From: Phytophthora sp. 'mugwort'
Taxonomy: Eukaryota > Oomycota > Peronosporomycetes > Peronosporales > Peronosporaceae
DNA length: 64,000 nucleotides
Reading direction: 5' to 3'
Assembly (NCBI GenBank): GCA_033558025.1
Contig: JAUCEF010000007.1
Coordinates: forward strand, 3,596,001-3,660,000
Part shown: one piece after another, positions 20,981 through 35,400 of the stretch
Numbering within the stretch: position 1 is the first letter of the stretch
Layout of the letters: each line of letters begins with the position of its first letter
The notes under the pieces: model-generated
The model's database searches: none
What the model was told of the DNA's origin: nothing
What the model saw: only the letters and a program-made list of their open reading frames with translations
Translations under genes and position numbers: made by a program

Positions 20981-22340
20981 CTATCCGCCTTGGATCCACG
21001 GATGCATAGCAATCTGCTCTACTGTCAGGCGCCGCGACGGGTCTCCCACGATCAGCATTTTCGACAGCAAGTCGCGCACACTCGCGGACACGTGGTCCAT
21101 GCCCCACGAATCTAACATGTCGCTCATGAGGCCCTGGGCGATCATCTGGAATCGCGGGTCGGCATCATCAGGACGCTCGAAGGGCGGTGCACCCGTAACC
21201 ATAATGAAAAGCATTACACCCGTTGACCAAATATCCGCAGAGAAACCGTTGAAAGGGACTTGGTTGCGGTAAATCTGAGCTCAGAAAACGCCAATGTAAG
21301 TATCCTACGACACGTCATAGTGTGACGCTACAAGCTTGCTTACCTCAGGGGGCATGTAAAAGATTTTTCCAACAGCGCCAGCGGGTGGTAGTGAATATGT
21401 CATGCCATGCGCGTCAACGGGAATGCCAATTGACAGGCCAAAGTCAATGATCTATCGAGAAAAGCATTCAATAGAGTGAGAAGTCCGCGGTACTGGAGTA
21501 TTAAGAGACACCTGCACTTGCCTACCTTTGAGGTATCACCATCCAGGAGTACATTTTCTAGGGACATGTCACGATGACAAATGTAGCGGCTTTGCAAGTA
21601 GGAAAGACCTGCGAGAACTTGAGTAAACCAGTGACGGCACTCGGCCTCCTCCATTGCGCCACCGCTTTCCACAATTGAGAATAGTTCGCCACCATTACAA
21701 AACGGAAGTACAGCGTAGATGAAATCGGCGTCATGCAAGCACTCGATCTACACGAGGAAAAACACAATACAAACCGCGTGAGATGACGACAGAAATCCTC
21801 TTTCTCAATCATCTGTCTTACCAGTGTGAGAACGTTTTCGTGGCCTGGTACTGAAAGATGCTGCTGCGCTGCAAGCTCGACAAGAGGGTTTTCCTGAAGA
21901 TTTCCCTCCTCTATAATAACCTGTAGCGATACAGCACAAGCGTTAGCTATCCGTTCGACAACAGCTCAACGTCATCGTCAGATAGATCTGCGCACCTTGC
22001 TCATGACTTTGATGGCCACTTCGAACTGCGTACGCACGAAGGTGCCATTGGGCGTCATCTGCAGACGCACAGCATGTTTCACCTTGCCGTAGATGCATTT
22101 ACGCAGCGTTCGCACGAACTCGTATACGGCTCCAGATCCAGAGAAGATCGCCAGCACCATGCCAACGCCTTCCACGGGGCAGCGTCGCAGCTCGGCGTTC
22201 ATAAAGCGCACTTCCTGTGGGATGGGCGAGCTGAGGCCATTGTGATCGAACTCCTCCGTGCCCGTGCGGAAGACGTCGTCCGACGGGTTGATGCCCAGCG
22301 CCTGCAGCTGCTGCTGTAGCTCGGCCGAGACTTCCTGCAT
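20981..22340 (-). CDS. Atypical Ser/Thr protein kinase with HRDMSLEN catalytic loop
   Basis: Five exons joined by GT-AG introns, all phase 0: 21996-22340, 21822-21920, 21526-21747, 21344-21451 and 20981-21274, giving about 355 residues. Motifs seen: VAIK (ATP-binding Lys), a reduced glycine loop (IYGKV), GGEL after the hinge, HRDMSLEN (H at about 206), IDFGLS and MPPE instead of APE, then DIWSTGVMLFIM. The usual Lys of HRDLKxxN is Ser. The kinase is probably active but atypical. It shares this loop with two other kinases in the window (49639-51048 and 53099-54238), although its sequence is more divergent. The frame stays open upstream of 22340 to at least about 22600 without an ATG, so an upstream exon may add an Ala/Ser/Glu-rich N-terminus. 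The substrate is unknown. Confidence 0.85.
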
Positions 22341-23434
22341 GGCTTTCTCTTCTTTCCTCGCTGCTACCTCACTGGCAGCTTCTTCAGCTGTTGAGTCACT
22401 ACCGCAGGCCTGATTCGTGTGTTCACTAATGGATTTGAGCTCGGATGCACTGGTCGAGCGATCTGCGAGGCCGCTGGACGACAACTGGGTCGCTGAGTCG
22501 CTGCCTGGTTCGGAGGGGGGAGCTCGCGCTGGCTCAGTCGCTGCTCGGTCTCTTCTGCTTCGGGGAGTAGTGCCGAGGAGTCCGCCCGCCCAGGATCGGA
22601 ACCGATCGAATGCGCGCGTGCGCGAGGGACGCTGGCTGCCGGAGCTACGGGGGGCGCGCGCTTTCGTGTTGGCCTGTGGTCGGTCGATCGCCGGCTATGA
22701 GCGAGCGAGCCAGCAGGTCAAGCAGCAACACGACGAGACTCTCTGACGGGTGAAGCTCTTATCCACACAATGTGTTTAGCAGAGACAGGGAGAGAGACAC
22801 AGTGAGGGGGGGGGGGGGGGGGACGCGGGTAGAAATCGTCGGAGTAGCACCTTACACACTCGGTAGTAACACAGAGAGACGGAAAGCGGGGGGGGGTGGG
22901 GTCGGTCCGGGGACAGGACGATCGGCGAGCAAAGTGAAATGCGCAATCTGGTTACAATGGCCGAGTAAGCGTCTCCCTCGCACGACGGACGTTCTTCCGG
23001 TAGATTTAGAACCGGTGTTCTACAATTCCGTGGTCTTGGAGGTTGTATGTGGGGAGGAGTGGGATGAGCGCCAGGCATTTGTATTTAGATGGGTCATATC
23101 CCGCTATGATTATTGTTAAGTTCTTAATACCGGTATTTAGAAAGAAGGACTCGAAATTCTCAGAAAATCGAACACCGAGGTCAAAATCAAGCTTAAGGTA
23201 TTTAGTTGGTCAAGCGAGGGCTACTATCAAAAATACATGTGCTAATAAATCCTGATCATCATGTTATGGCTTGATGCTTGTCCATTTCCGCTATCACAGC
23301 AATCCAAAGACTCCAAGAATCTACTCAATAAAGGCCATTCTCACGCTGAGTCTCAAAAGGGCCTTGGACCAAATTAGCGGGCGCGACTCTTGCTTGAATC
23401 CGCTTGGGGTCGCACACCACTTAGACATTGCGGA
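22341..23434. other. Intergenic, with 17-base poly-G tract
   Basis: This stretch separates the divergent kinase and giant armadillo genes and should hold both promoters. Its left part may contain unannotated 5' exon sequence of the kinase. A run of 17 G residues occupies 22806-22822, with further G-rich sequence near 22890-22900. Right of 23080 it is AT-rich. No clear initiator was seen. Confidence 0.5.
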
Positions 23435-26400
23435 ATGGGGACGTCCCAGTCGCTGGACACATTCTTCGGGTCGTCAACCGCTCCGAGCGACTCGGAGCAG
23501 GCAGATGTGTACCGGTACTTGCGTCGCGTGGAGAAGACGCTGTGGCTTACAGGTCCCTTGTGGGGCCATGACAGCGACGTCGTAGAGGTCGAGGCGTCAG
23601 ATGTCAGAACACACAGTCCCAGTAAACGCAGCGCCACGTCTCGAGACCCATTTAAGAAAATGGTTGGTATTAATTCCTAGTTTTTTATTTCTCTTCCTGC
23701 AGCTTTAGAGAGTTCAAATAAATGGACATTGGTGCTGTGTAGAGCTCGAAGGAAGCATTATGGACGATCCCCGCTATGCTGGACGAGATGTGGGTCTCTC
23801 CACTCGTTGCGCTCGTAAATTGCGTGGATCCGATTGCAAAAGGTGCAGGCCTTGCGTTGTTATCACGAATTGTTCAGAAAGGTGAGTTCGGTTTCGGGAG
23901 ACTGGGGCCTTAAGGCTTCTTACTAACTGCTGAGCAGAGTCTGTGGCCGAGATCTTTATCGCCGTAAGAGGACTGGATAAGGTGATGAGTTTGTTGGACG
24001 AACAGGATCAACAAGCGACGTATCTGGCGCTTGAGGTCATCTTCGCTCTCTGTAGTGGCAGTTGTACGTCTGTTTTAGCCATTTTAAATGGAAGCTGGCA
24101 GATCTCTAACATCTCTCTGTGCTGTGAAGCGAGTGTAATACTGCCGTTATGTGAAGCTGGACTCGTTGGACGCCTCACAGGACTCATTCAGGGCGATAAC
24201 TTTGAGCTCGTCCTAGCATCGCTCAAGGTTCTGCGGCTAGCGCTACGACAAAGTGCGTTGTAACTCACTCAATTAGTCAAAAACAAAACAAAATTAAGGG
24301 AATTTGACGTTGTTCACTTGTTTGCAGATGCCGTGAAAGCCGAGTTCCCATCGTACAAGACGCTATCCATACTGATGGGTTTAGTGCACTCATCACACGC
24401 TGCAATTGCAAAGACCGCCATCACGTGCATCGGACTCTCGCTGCCAAATGGTACGATAATTTACTATAGAAACTCGCTAGTTTTCGTGTTTGCTGACCCC
24501 TTGAATGGATGTAGCCGACAACTTAGCTGAGCTCTTGCGACTTGGATGCATCGATACTTTTCTGCGCTTCATGACGCCCACGAATCCCAACGCCGACGCT
24601 GTCATCTTGGCGTTATCCTTGATCGCCGACGAGACGGACGCCATTCTCCCACGTGAACAGACCACCACAGCACTTGGACGCATGCTCGAGACACTGCGAG
24701 GAGCAGCGAAAAGGTCCCCGGCTGCGAGCGCGACGAGTTTTCTGTTCGCGAGTCTCGCCCAGTCGAGTCTTTTCCACTCGGGAATCTGTTCCGAGACTAA
24801 CTTGGAAATCCTCGCAAAGCTGCTGGTCGGTGGCTCGCCTGACGTGCTCGGATCGACTGCTTACGCGCTCGGTATCGTCGCTCTCCACGCGAATGACCGC
24901 GTCCGACACATTTTGTTCCAAGTCGACGCACCGCAGAACCTCATGCAGTTAATGCTTCTCTCGCTGGGTCCCGTACGTGACGAAAAGGTGGCCCGACTCG
25001 CGATCTTTGCGCTTGCGATGGTCACAAGCGAAGCTTTGGTTTCTAGGTCCGGTTCGCTCGTGCAGCCCGAACTCTTGTGCTCGACGTCCGCAGGAGTTTT
25101 GGAGCCGCTGCGTCTCAGCACAATCACAAGCTGCGAACGGATGCAAGGAGTCGACTTCTTGTCGCACGTGTTTGCTCGCGCAATGACGCGACTTGGAGCA
25201 GGCTCGACCTACGCATTGAAGCTACTGGCCGCACTCAGTACAGCTCCTCACGTCAAAGAACACATGTGTGAAGCGGACAGTGTGGCCAGAATACTCGAGT
25301 ATCTACAAGGTGCAAGTGCCGTCTTGTTGCCAAGTCTATTGGTTCTCTTCCTCGAATGCTGCAGCTGTGACGGTAGTTGTAGTTCATGCCAAGAACTCGA
25401 GTCTTCGCGACAACTTCAAGACGACAATGACGTACCTGGCAGCAGCGTGGCCTTCAGTAAACTCGTGGAGACGACGCCGGATTCACTGCAGATACTCGGT
25501 ACGCTGTTCCAGACCCACCGACCCGAGCATTTATTCGGTCTCGCGCCGCTTCTTGGAGCTCTTGCAGCGCACTCGGCACCGCTCCGTGACCACATGAGCT
25601 CGTCGAGTTTCTTCGTAGATCAGACGTTGAGTATTGCTACACGACTCAATGAGGAAGCACTACACGACCAAGTTTTAACATTTTTGGACGGACTGACGGC
25701 TCGTAAGAACACACGCGCGCTCGAACAGCTCTTGGCGTGTGACCCGGACCGCGTGGCCAATTTACTTCAGAGCTCACGCAACACGCGCGTGCAGCTCTTG
25801 GCAGCCACGTTGCTGCGTCGAGTCTTTAAGCGACTGAACGCGCGCGATATCCCATCAAAAGCAGCTCAGCGTCATCTAGTGAGATTACTCTCAGCCTCTA
25901 GCGTGGACCTCAGCGTGGCGGTGGCAGCCTGTCGAGTATGGGGGAATCTGTTCCAGTACGAGGAGAAGCGGCTCGCGTTCGCACAGCTCCCAAACGCCGT
26001 CTCGGGGCTTCTCCAATTGTTACAGCGGTGTAGTAGTGCTCAACCAGTGGACGAGAAGGTCGCAGCTATCACCCAAGGCTTGGAAGGTGAGGACAAGAAG
26101 GCCGTACCACCAGGTTTAAAGCCTCTGTACTGGGTGATCCGAAGTATTTATCGGACGGCATGCTGTGAGACCACAAGGCAGGCGCTTGTAGCGGCTCCTC
26201 GCTTGACGAGTCTTGTTGATCTCTTCACACACGTTTGTGATCCGATCGCTCGTCTAACAATTGACACAATGAGTGAACTCGCACGGTCGCAAACGCCTGG
26301 TGTGCGTCGTGCATTAGCCGTCCCGGTGGTGCTCCACGCTATTCAGCAACTTGTTCGTGAGCGTGAACTGGTTGCTACTGGACACGGCATAGCCCCGCAA

Positions 26401-29400
26401 CGTCATGTGCTTGAGTTTCTCGGCTTGTTAGCTCGAAAAGATGCTGCGATCCAGCACCTGGTCGTCGAAAGTCGACTGCTTGACGCGTTGTTGCTCCTGT
26501 TGCATTCGCCGTCGACCGCACTCGACTCGGAGCTGCTTGCTGCAGTGCTTGACGCGCTCGCTTGGGTCTGTAGCGCAGCGCGATCATCTACCGAAGTCGA
26601 GGCTCAGGCCGAGATTGAAGACGAGATCGAGCTCGAGACGTCAGTCGAAGAGGAAGTGCCAGCGAGGCGAGTCGTGGCCACGCCAAAGATGGTCGACTTG
26701 TCGCTCCGCCATGCCGACTCTGCTCTAGCTCCTGTCGCGCGTGCGAGTCTACATTTGCTGCAGCGACTAGCATGTGAACAACCAGGCGTCCCTCAATTTG
26801 TGTACGAAGCTCAGGGTGCTTCGGTAGTGATGCGAGCTCTGCACCAAGGTCCTGATGACGCTGTGCGACGTCGGGCGTGTGGTCTCGTACGACATTTGGT
26901 ACATCGACACGATGGGAATCGGCAGCAATTCCAAGCACTGGGCGCGACGAGTTTCCTTGTCGAACTTGTAACGAAAGCTTCGGACGGTCCACAAGACACA
27001 CGCGACCACGGAGCATCGCGGAAGTTGCAGATCAAAGCACTTGAGGCACTCGCCGCGCTCTGTGAGGGTTCAGACACAGCTGCAAAAGCGTCCAAAAAGG
27101 AATTACTCGAGTGCGACCAATCTGCAGAGCTGGTGCGGCTTGTTGGTGACGAGGATATGAATGATGAAAGACTTTGTGCAGCCTGGACACGTACACTTGC
27201 GATGGGGGCCTTGGCAAGTAGCACGAATCAACGACGACTGGTAGCTGCTGGACTTGTTCCTATACTCACCAAGTTGCTGCGTTCTTCTAGTGGCCACGTA
27301 CGCGTTCCAAGTGGTCAATTGCTTGCTTACCTGGCTGAACCCTTCGAGAACCGTGGCCTCGTCTTAACTGAAGGTGGCGACGAGCTGCTCATTGCCATCT
27401 TCGCCAGTCTACAATCAGAACTTCCTGGTCTGCAACGGTACGCAGCCCTCTTTGTTGCGAACGCTGCAACGCGACATGATGGCAACAAAGTGCGTCTTGG
27501 AGCTGCAGGTATCGCGTCGCCTCTGGTCGATCGGTTATCCTCTCAGCGACGACATGTGCTCGAGAATGTCTTGTTAGCGGTCCTAAAGCTCGGGTCTCAC
27601 GCCGGGAACAAGGTTAAACTAGGCGGGAAGGTGTGTTTCGAGAAACTCTTGGCTCTTGTTCATCACGATACTCTTGCAGTAGCTAAAGGGGCCGCCCGAG
27701 CGCTCGCGGTCCTGGTGGTGGGTAATGACGCGAACAAAAAGTTCCTTCTTCAGTGTGAAGCGCCCGTCGTGGCTGAATTGAGCGCGATGCTTAAAGGGTC
27801 GAACGGGACGCTCGTGGAAAGTGCCATGCTCGTACTGGGGGAGTTGGCTCCCATGCCAGCTCAAGCGCTGGAGTTATCGCGGTGTGTTGATGTGCTGGCC
27901 GTCGTGAGGTTACTCACCCATGTGAATCCACGCATCGCCCGCGCGGCGTTGCTCGTAGTCCGACATTTGACTCGGGAGTCGTTCAACAAGACTCGCTTTG
28001 GGTTACACGAAGGCGTCGACGCTCTGCTAGCACGGTTGAGACTTGGTCTTGGAGGTTCTAGTGGGGCTGACGAGCTCGAGATGGTGCAGTTGACGATCAC
28101 GTGTCTTGCTAACTTGTCCTTCGCCTCTACGAATGTTGTACGGATTGCGGACACTAAAGATCAACTTGGTGGCTCGCTCTTGCTTCTGCTACAGCTCACG
28201 ACGTCAGCTTTGCCCACATCAATGGAAACGTATCTTTCAGAGAACGAAATCTCTCGTCTGAGTCTCGGAATGGATAGGGAAGTCTCTGTCTCGGCTAGTA
28301 AAACTCTAGAACGTCGTTGTTCTCCAGTTAATATGGAGAATGAGGACGCGTGGCCGCTTTGGGAGCTACACGAGGAGGAAATGAACGAGAGTATGGCACG
28401 GAATCCGGACAGTCAACCGGCCATGCTCGACTTTAGCGCCTTCCCCAGTCTACAGACGGCTGTGCTGGAGCAAACGCTGTTGGTACTGAGCAATTGTGCC
28501 GAGGAATATCGCACCACGAAAGCTGTGGATCTCGTGGCTGTTGCTGTGCTCTGTCAAGCGCTTCTCCACTCCAGTGAACTTGTTGCGAGGTGTGGGTGCT
28601 ACACGCTGGCGTGTTGGCTCAAGCAGAACCCAGCGCTGCAAGACGCAGCGACCAAGCGTGGAGCTCTGTCAGCATTGTCCAAGCTGTTAACGTCGACAAG
28701 TCTTGTGGTAGTTGAGGCGGCAGCGTACGTGCTGTCCAAGCTCGCGGCTCGTGGCGAGAATCCCATGAAGCTGCTGGCACTTGATGTGCCAGCCACACTC
28801 GTGCACGGGATTCTAAGGAAATCCGCCACCGTACCGCACGATCGTGTCCTTGATCGTGCTGTGCGAGTACTAGGCACCTTGGTCCAGTTCCCACGCGTCC
28901 GACAGGCGTTGAAAAGCGAAGAAATCATCGCTGATATCCTCACTCCTTTGCTCCAGCTACATCCTCAAACACTGGGTAAGAATCTCAGTCGTCTGGTGCT
29001 CGCGCTGCTAGCGGACGACTCGCTCAAGTTTTTCCTGCCAAAAAAGACCGTCTCGTTGCTACGCGCATGCTTCGTCCATCAAGCGACAAATACGAAGACG
29101 ATCCGTAACGTGCTCGGCATTTTCGCACTGCTTGTGACGGTGGAGGAACACAAGACGACGATCGCTCTTGAAGACAGTGGAGAAGCGCTTGGACGCATGG
29201 TACAAGAGCTGCAGCCTGACGAGCAAGTTCTTGGCACTGGGAAGAATGAGACGGTCCTGGGACTGGTTGCGTCTATCGCAGGCACACGGAAAATCGCAGT
29301 CATCTTGCACGACAACGATGTCTATGAGAGGTTGCCACCTTACCTCGTAGTGTCCGAAGATGGCGACGGCTTAATGTTGTCTGTTGATGTTGCACGGCAA

Positions 29401-32400
29401 ATGCGACGTCTTCACACGGTTCAAATCGCTGCTCGGCTTTGTAAAATGCTCGGAGATCAAGTCTTGAGTCGCTTGTCAGAGCTGGAATTCACGAGCTTGT
29501 TGCTGGAATTGCTCCGTGTTGGACTGCCAGTCCTGTCAGTACCCGAAGCAGAAGGTGAACACGCCGCGCAGCATACGACAGCAAGTCCAACAACGCTCTC
29601 ACTATTGGCTTGGGAATGTCTGGACGTCGTACGTCAACTATGTCCGTCTCCTTATGACGAGCAGGTCATTACGGAGGAAGGTGGCGTCCAAGTTGTCGTT
29701 GCGTACTTTGAACTCTGGCTCGCTGTGACGTCAGGTATGGCCCCCGATGCGTTCCCAACTGAAGGTGAGGCCCTCGTACGAGCGTTTGCAGTGTCGCTCA
29801 CGGCGATTGTTCGTACGCTGTCATCACAGACACCGAACCGTGAGCTGTTAGTGCAAACCGGAGGGTTCCCATTAGTATTGAAAGCTCTGAGTCTTGGTAC
29901 GTGCGAGTTACCGGATCAACAACGCGAGCAGCTTGCGGAAGCGTTAGCCGAGCTAACCGCTTTGCCGATAATGGTCCCCTACGTTGAGGCGTCTCCGGAT
30001 CTCGTCGCTCCATTATTCCGCTTCATGATCGCTCCACAGACGCAGCAATTTGCCCCGTTGCTTCGACTGGCGTTGCGTGCATTCGCTGATGTCCTGGAAG
30101 TATCACCTTCGAGTCGTTCGGACGTACTGAAGATCACGGGGGGCGCCATTCAACCGCTTCCATTCTTGCTGTCGTGTCTGGACTGTTCCAACGTTTCTAC
30201 TAGTGATGACAGCGTCTTGAGACTGCTTCACACGATGCGTTCGCTTCAGCATTTGGTCACGGATGAGACGACAGCACGGGTCTTAGCATCGCTTGATGGC
30301 GTTCCTGCTATCGGCCAACTCCTGTCTCTAGAGCTTCCTGCTCTCCCAATTGACGACGACAGGTTGGAGATCGTACAGCTCATGGCGACGGAGACGTTGG
30401 GCTACATGGGGTTCTTTGGGTATGCACCTCAACTTCGTCTAGAACGGTCTGCAGTTGCACGCTTGGTGGCTCAAGCTGACTACCTACATGATGAACGTGT
30501 GAAACCTGAGACCATTGTGACCAGTATTTGGACCTTGGCGCTTCTAGCGACACCGCAAGTGCGAAGCTCCGTAGAAGGCGAGGAAACTCGTGATCGAACC
30601 GAGCTTGAAAGTACGGCAAACTTGGTGCGTGGATGGCTCTGGGAGGACGTGCGTGGCCTCGACATTCTCATCAATTGTGGCCTACGCACGCCCGAGTATC
30701 TGACTCTGCCGTCGTCGACCGTCTCCGACGTATTGGCTGTGCTAACGACAGCTACGGAGAACGAGCCTGAGGCGGAGATTGTGCTAGCTCAGCTTGTTCA
30801 TAAGCGAGTTTGCACACCAGTAGCAACGCTACTAGAAGCTGTAGAACCGGATGTGCGTCGACCAGCGCTGCAGCTTCTCACTCGAATTCTCAATAAGCAA
30901 ACATGGGCATTGCATGAGCCAACGCCGACACTCAAGTCCGAGTCCTTGGTCAGTACAAACAGAGACGATGAGATCCTGAGTGAACGCTGGAGCGCTGTCT
31001 TGCTCCATCTAGCAGAGTGGATGCAAGTGTACGCGCAGGATCCTCCGTCTTCCCCATTGAGCGAGCTTCGCGATGCCTATAGCTGCCTAAGCGTTCTGAC
31101 AGCACGCAACGAGCTTGCAATGCAATTTCAACGGGGTGATGCCCCTCGCGGTCTCATTAACTTGGTGGCGGCTGCCATGCATCACTTTGGTGGTAAACGA
31201 TTGCCCAGTCGACCTGAAAGCCTCGTCTTGATTCGAAAAGAGTCGACGTGTAGTGAAGAATTCTCCACGGCTGAAGCTATCGCCCAAGCACTCACTGCTG
31301 AGCGTGCGAGGTTGGACTGGGCACTGCAGTTTGAGACCGTGCTGCAGGTCCTGCGAGTTTGTCGACGCGTCATGTCGTTTTCACGCCAATTGAGCGAACA
31401 TGCGCTCGAGCTGCACGTTCCTCGCGCTCTGGATAGTCTGGTATTGCTGCATGACCGACGGACGTTGGACGAAGCTCTGCGCTGTATGCTACATCTCACT
31501 ACACTGCACGGCGAGGAGACGGAGCTGTTGTTCTCGTCCGACCGGACGGTTGCTCGGCTGAAAGGCTTGCTACAGAGCGAAGCGAGGCCATTGCAGGCGC
31601 GCATCACGCCCATTTTGCGTCTCATGGCAGCAAACATGCCCACTTTGCCAGGACTGTGTGGCATGGACGGCGTTCTCATCTTGGCAGACCTGGCTGTCAA
31701 TAGCGCGGTGGGTGATATCCTAGTGGACAATGAACACGATGCTGCTCTTGCGCTTGATCGTCGTGTCTTCCAAGACTCGTGCGCGATGCTTCAGGTCCTT
31801 TTTTCTCAAGAAGAAGGCGTCGTTCTCGCCTTTGACGTGGCTCAAGTGGTGCCTAAGTTGTTCGGTATCGTAGAACAAATGACTGTCGCTTGCGTCGCGG
31901 CGGCGGAAACGGACGCAGCTGAGGCGCCAGAGCTGCTTCACTTGCCATTATGCGTGCTTGTCCGAGTCTCTGTTGTTCCGGCGATCCATGGACGATATCT
32001 GGAGATGCTCCCACGAATTTGTCGGCTACTGGACGGAGATAATGGACCAGCAAAGCCCACGGGGAAATGGTGCGAGATGCTGCTTTCGATCTTGTTCAAC
32101 GTCTTCGGTTGTCCTTTTACCAGCGACGCAGCCGGATGCAAAGCTTCAGTCGAAGCGTTGGCACAAGGGAAGCGTGCTCTTCTCCCTCGGCTTTTACCTC
32201 TGGAGAGATGGTTGGCTGTTGTTGATTCGTTTCCAGCTTTGGGTCGATTCGTCATTGAGTTGATCCGCGTTTTCGTTGGGAAGGGAGAGCTCTCGTCTCC
32301 GTACACTGCATTATTCAATGGTGGAGAGGACATTCCAGCGCTGCTTAAGCTGGTCGGATCTTCGAGTGATGAGGTCGCTATCCCGTCTGCACAATTGTTG

Positions 32401-35400
32401 CTTGCGGTGCTGAAACAGCGCGACGTACGGGTTGCTCTGATCGTGGCGGACGGTGTACCTGTCCTTGTAGTAGCTCTTTGTCAAGCAAAGAGTATCAAGG
32501 TGCAGAACCTGCTGCTGGCATTGATCCTGGACTTGTCTCGAGGCGATACAGAGGTGCAGGCATTGTTGTTGACTGCTCCAGGTTGTGTCACTCGGCTCGT
32601 GGAGTTCATACAGGAAGAGGTGGATGCTCGTCTAGTACACGACAAGAGCGAGATCTCGAGTAGCCTCGAGAAGCGACTCGCATTGACGTGTACACTGTTG
32701 ACAGAGCTGTCCCAAGCACTGCACGGACCGGAACGTATCGTAGAGACGCTGGGTCATTTACCATTGCTCGAGTTGAGCATCCAGCAGCAGCGAGACGACG
32801 ATATCCCAGGGGCTGAAACAACAGTTAAAATTCTCACGAATATCGCTGTGGCTGGCATGGCTGTGGCTCCGGGTCTTGCTGTCTCGAAACTACCAGCATA
32901 TTTGGTGTCCTGTGTGCTCTCGGACGAGACAGAAGTAGTGAAGCTGAGTCAAAAGCACGCGTTGCCGCTTAAACGGCGACTGGCATTGACCGGGTTGGTA
33001 GCTCTTGCGAAAGCAAACCGCGAGCTACGAGTGACGCTAGCACAGAGTGGACCACTAGTCGTGCTTCTTGAAAGTCTGCTACAAGAACCATCAGAGGAGG
33101 TTGGTGCCACGCGAGTGGAGAGCTCGCCAGCAGTATCTCGAGATGCATTGCAGCTTCTTTACCTGCTGAGCACCGTGGCTTGTCTTGATCTGGTGAGCCA
33201 CTCCTCGCCAGTAATTCTAAGACGTATTTGTAGCCTCATCAAGCAAAACTTGGCTCTCGAGAATGAAGGCGATGAATTGCCGGACGAGGAAGCCGCTCCA
33301 ATTGAAGTCACACGTGGTCTGAAGCTGCTCGCTAATCTGTTAGATGTGGCTCATGAACAGGAGATCTCACGCCCATGGCATCCAGAAAAGTTGTTGGATC
33401 TGACGACACTACTTGAAGCGCGTGTGGCAGCACAACAGACACCAAAACGGCAGCTCCCAGCCTTGCGTGTACTCCGTGGAGCATTCGCACTAACAACAGA
33501 CGACCCGACTGAGAGCTTCTACTACCCTTTGTCGTCGAAACTCCTTGCAGAGCTGCTCACTGTACTGCTCGTAAGTGCGTCGCGCCAGCACCACGACATC
33601 GCAGAGCGTATCGTGGTTTCTGCTTTCCAGAACGACCCCGAGCGCGCTCGTGAGTCTGTAGGCGACAATCGAATTCTGGAGCAGCTCCTCATTGTATTCA
33701 CGCAGCCAGGTACTGATGCAGCGCAGCATACGTCCGAATTGGCTGTAGTTCTGACCCAAGTGCTGTACGTGTCCATCGCGCGGGGTTTTGTCGTCAGTCA
33801 ACGGTTCCTCGCGAAATTGCCAGCATTGTTGGCTTTGTATGCTCCTGGGGCTTCCCCCTTTGCAGAGAAGAGCGACTCTAACCAGCCTTTGAAGAGGGCG
33901 TTGAGTATCTACCTCAGCTTTGTATACTCGAGCTGTCCACCAACATCAGCCATGAGGTCGGGGATATCCGATATGTTGCGTTCGGAAGGAGATTCTCGTC
34001 GAGCGTTGCTTGTTTTGGTTAACCAACTCGTGCTGATACATCCTAACATTTGCTTGGTAACACATCCTTCCAGAGTAACGTTAAGCTCGGAGGACGTCAT
34101 GCTCTGGACTTGCATTGTCGAAAGTGTGAGCCCCTTAACTCCGGCGCTAGCTGCACTGTTGACAGCTCAAGCATCAATTTCTACATGGATGTGCTTCGTT
34201 GGCGACTGGTTCAACAGGATCAAAGCGATGGAGCGACCAGAGGATGAAATGATGCGGAGTTCGTGTCGGATGTTGTCTGTGATCGCGCACTTGTCGGCTC
34301 CTGAAGAAGAATCGGAGGAGCAATTAGTTGAGCAGCGAAGTGAGCTATGCTCGCGGTGTCTTGCGGTACTGAGCTGTGGAGACGATGCCATATCACCACG
34401 CGTGATTGACGGTGCTTTACAAGCGCTCATGGATGTTTGTGAAGGTTGGGGGGATACGTTTGTCCTTACCGGGTGCAGCACATTCAGCGGAACAGCGGCG
34501 TTGCTACCCAAGCTGCTTCAGATTTTCCATGTTCCAGCGAGCGAGGCCAACCGGTCACGCCACTTGGTCCTACAGCTCTTACTGCTGATGGCAAGTACTG
34601 GATACTTCATTGACGAGATGAAAGCTGCTGGAACGCGTAGTGCCGTGGAGAACAATCCGTTGATTTCGCCTGATGACAAAGCACTACCAGTCACACTTTT
34701 GGGTCTGCTAGGGTACAGCGCCGACCTCAACGAAGAGTTCGCTAGGGCTCTTGAGCAATTCGATGCTGCCCGTTCTGAAGTGGAACGACGGGAGCGTGTA
34801 GCATATCTGCTGCGCTTCCTTGAACGCTATGCCCTGACCCATTCACCGACAAAGGAACAAGCCATCGATTCGTTTATGACTTACCTTGTGGCCGACGCTG
34901 AAAAGTCCCAAGCAGACGCCATGGCAATGGAGCACCATGAGCCAGAAGTGACGAAGTATGAAGAAGTTTCCGCGAGTGAGCTTGCCTTAACGATTGCCGG
35001 AGATTGTCTAGCGTCACTGGGTAAGCTTGCTGGTTGGACTCCGACGCTGGATTCAAGTCTAGCGACGGTCTTACAAAGTGGATTTGGAGAATTGTATCTT
35101 GCTCGCTGGGACCTGAACGCTCTGCTAGCTGTTGCTTTCGCGAGACAGCGTGGAGATGAAGACAACGACTTCCAAGAGAGACCTCGGCTGGGAATCACTC
35201 AAGTTGCGCAGGTTTTAGAGTTGACAGCACTTGTTCGAGCTCAACTAGACGAGAACGCACAAACGGGAGGCACCGACGTTGTGGTCGTTGGGCAGATCGA
35301 TGCTCGATGGCTCTACAATGCCTTCATGTTGGTGACTGGAATCCACTCGTCATTGGACCCAATTGCACAGTCGAGAAATAATGAGTTACTTCTTGTCGAT

